Source: Dermacoccus nishinomiyaensis (GTDB taxonomy: Bacteria; Actinomycetota; Actinomycetes; Actinomycetales; Dermatophilaceae). From it: a stretch of 64,000 nucleotides of DNA. The stretch is from NCBI RefSeq assembly GCF_900447535.1, contig NZ_UFXX01000001.1, forward strand, positions 2,232,001 through 2,296,000, read 5' to 3'. The notes beneath the pieces were generated by a model, which was given only the letters and a program-made list of their open reading frames with translations, searched no databases and was not told the DNA's origin. The position numbers were made by a program, and so were the translations under genes. The stretch's first letter is position 1. Every line of letters begins with the position of its first letter. Below are positions 63,999 through 64,000 of the stretch, one piece after another.

Positions 63999-64000
63999 AC

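Overview
The window is chromosomal DNA from a high-GC Gram-positive actinobacterium. Supporting evidence: a four-cysteine WhiB regulator, an actinobacterial Tad/pilus cluster tied to a DEAH-box helicase, a BldG-type anti-sigma antagonist, a 6C-type small RNA, frequent GTG starts and strongly GC-biased third codon positions. Gene content and order fit the order Micrococcales; a Dermacoccaceae-like organism is my best guess, but that placement is inference. The gene order is largely that of the Mycobacterium tuberculosis segment from about Rv3683 to Rv3605c (recalled, not computed), so most of the window is conserved core chromosome. I see no prophage, transposase, CRISPR array or integrase.

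Layout. 1-12,100: the end of a kdpE-like regulator, a metallophosphoesterase, a YqeY-like protein, whiB4 divergent from the class A penicillin-binding protein ponA2, then a small-protein/RidA/Nudix/metallo-beta-lactamase operon, crp divergent from nth plus a CoA-type Nudix gene, a holin-superfamily membrane protein and nhaA. 12,200-13,300: a small accessory patch with a P-loop kinase, a 20-base direct repeat on either side of it, and two copies of a long palindrome. 13,300-24,700: acetyl-CoA synthetase, a degenerate Fic-like protein, 6C RNA, the Tad-like operon (ssd, tadA, tadB, tadC, DUF4244, two TadE-like genes), the convergent MrfA-like helicase and bldG. 24,700-36,600: a methyltransferase, a DODA-type dioxygenase, topA, a hydrolase, a TipA-like regulator, tmk-holB, a secreted lipoprotein peptidase and tRNA-Thr(CGU). 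36,600-49,000: an accessory stretch with an acyl-CoA synthetase, an ABC exporter with its two-component system, transporters, a tandem TerD protein and a CapA-like lipoprotein. 49,200-60,600: ppa and dacB divergent, a decayed patch holding a broken ribbon-helix-helix antitoxin gene, then the metalloprotease, tilS, hpt, ftsH, folE, folP, folBK and DUF3180 run. 60,600-64,000: a secreted DUF6801-like protein, an orphan nuoD-like gene and the end of an EamA transporter.

Functions cluster as cell-wall building and remodelling (ponA2, dacB), pilus/secretion (Tad), replication (topA, tmk, holB), tRNA lysidine formation and purine salvage (tilS, hpt), membrane proteolysis (ftsH), folate synthesis (folE, folP, folBK) and acetate activation (acs). 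Many genes are joined by ATGA-type overlaps, and strong GC-rich hairpins end most units.

The most unusual items are: the second TadE-like gene, which has no stop codon in frame until it has crossed the whole helicase gene on the other strand; long near-perfect intergenic palindromes, two of which share a 13-base core; a freshly decayed antitoxin gene with an 8-base tandem duplication; and a Fic-like protein in which both the catalytic and the inhibitory motifs are altered. I did not find a clearly new multi-gene system.
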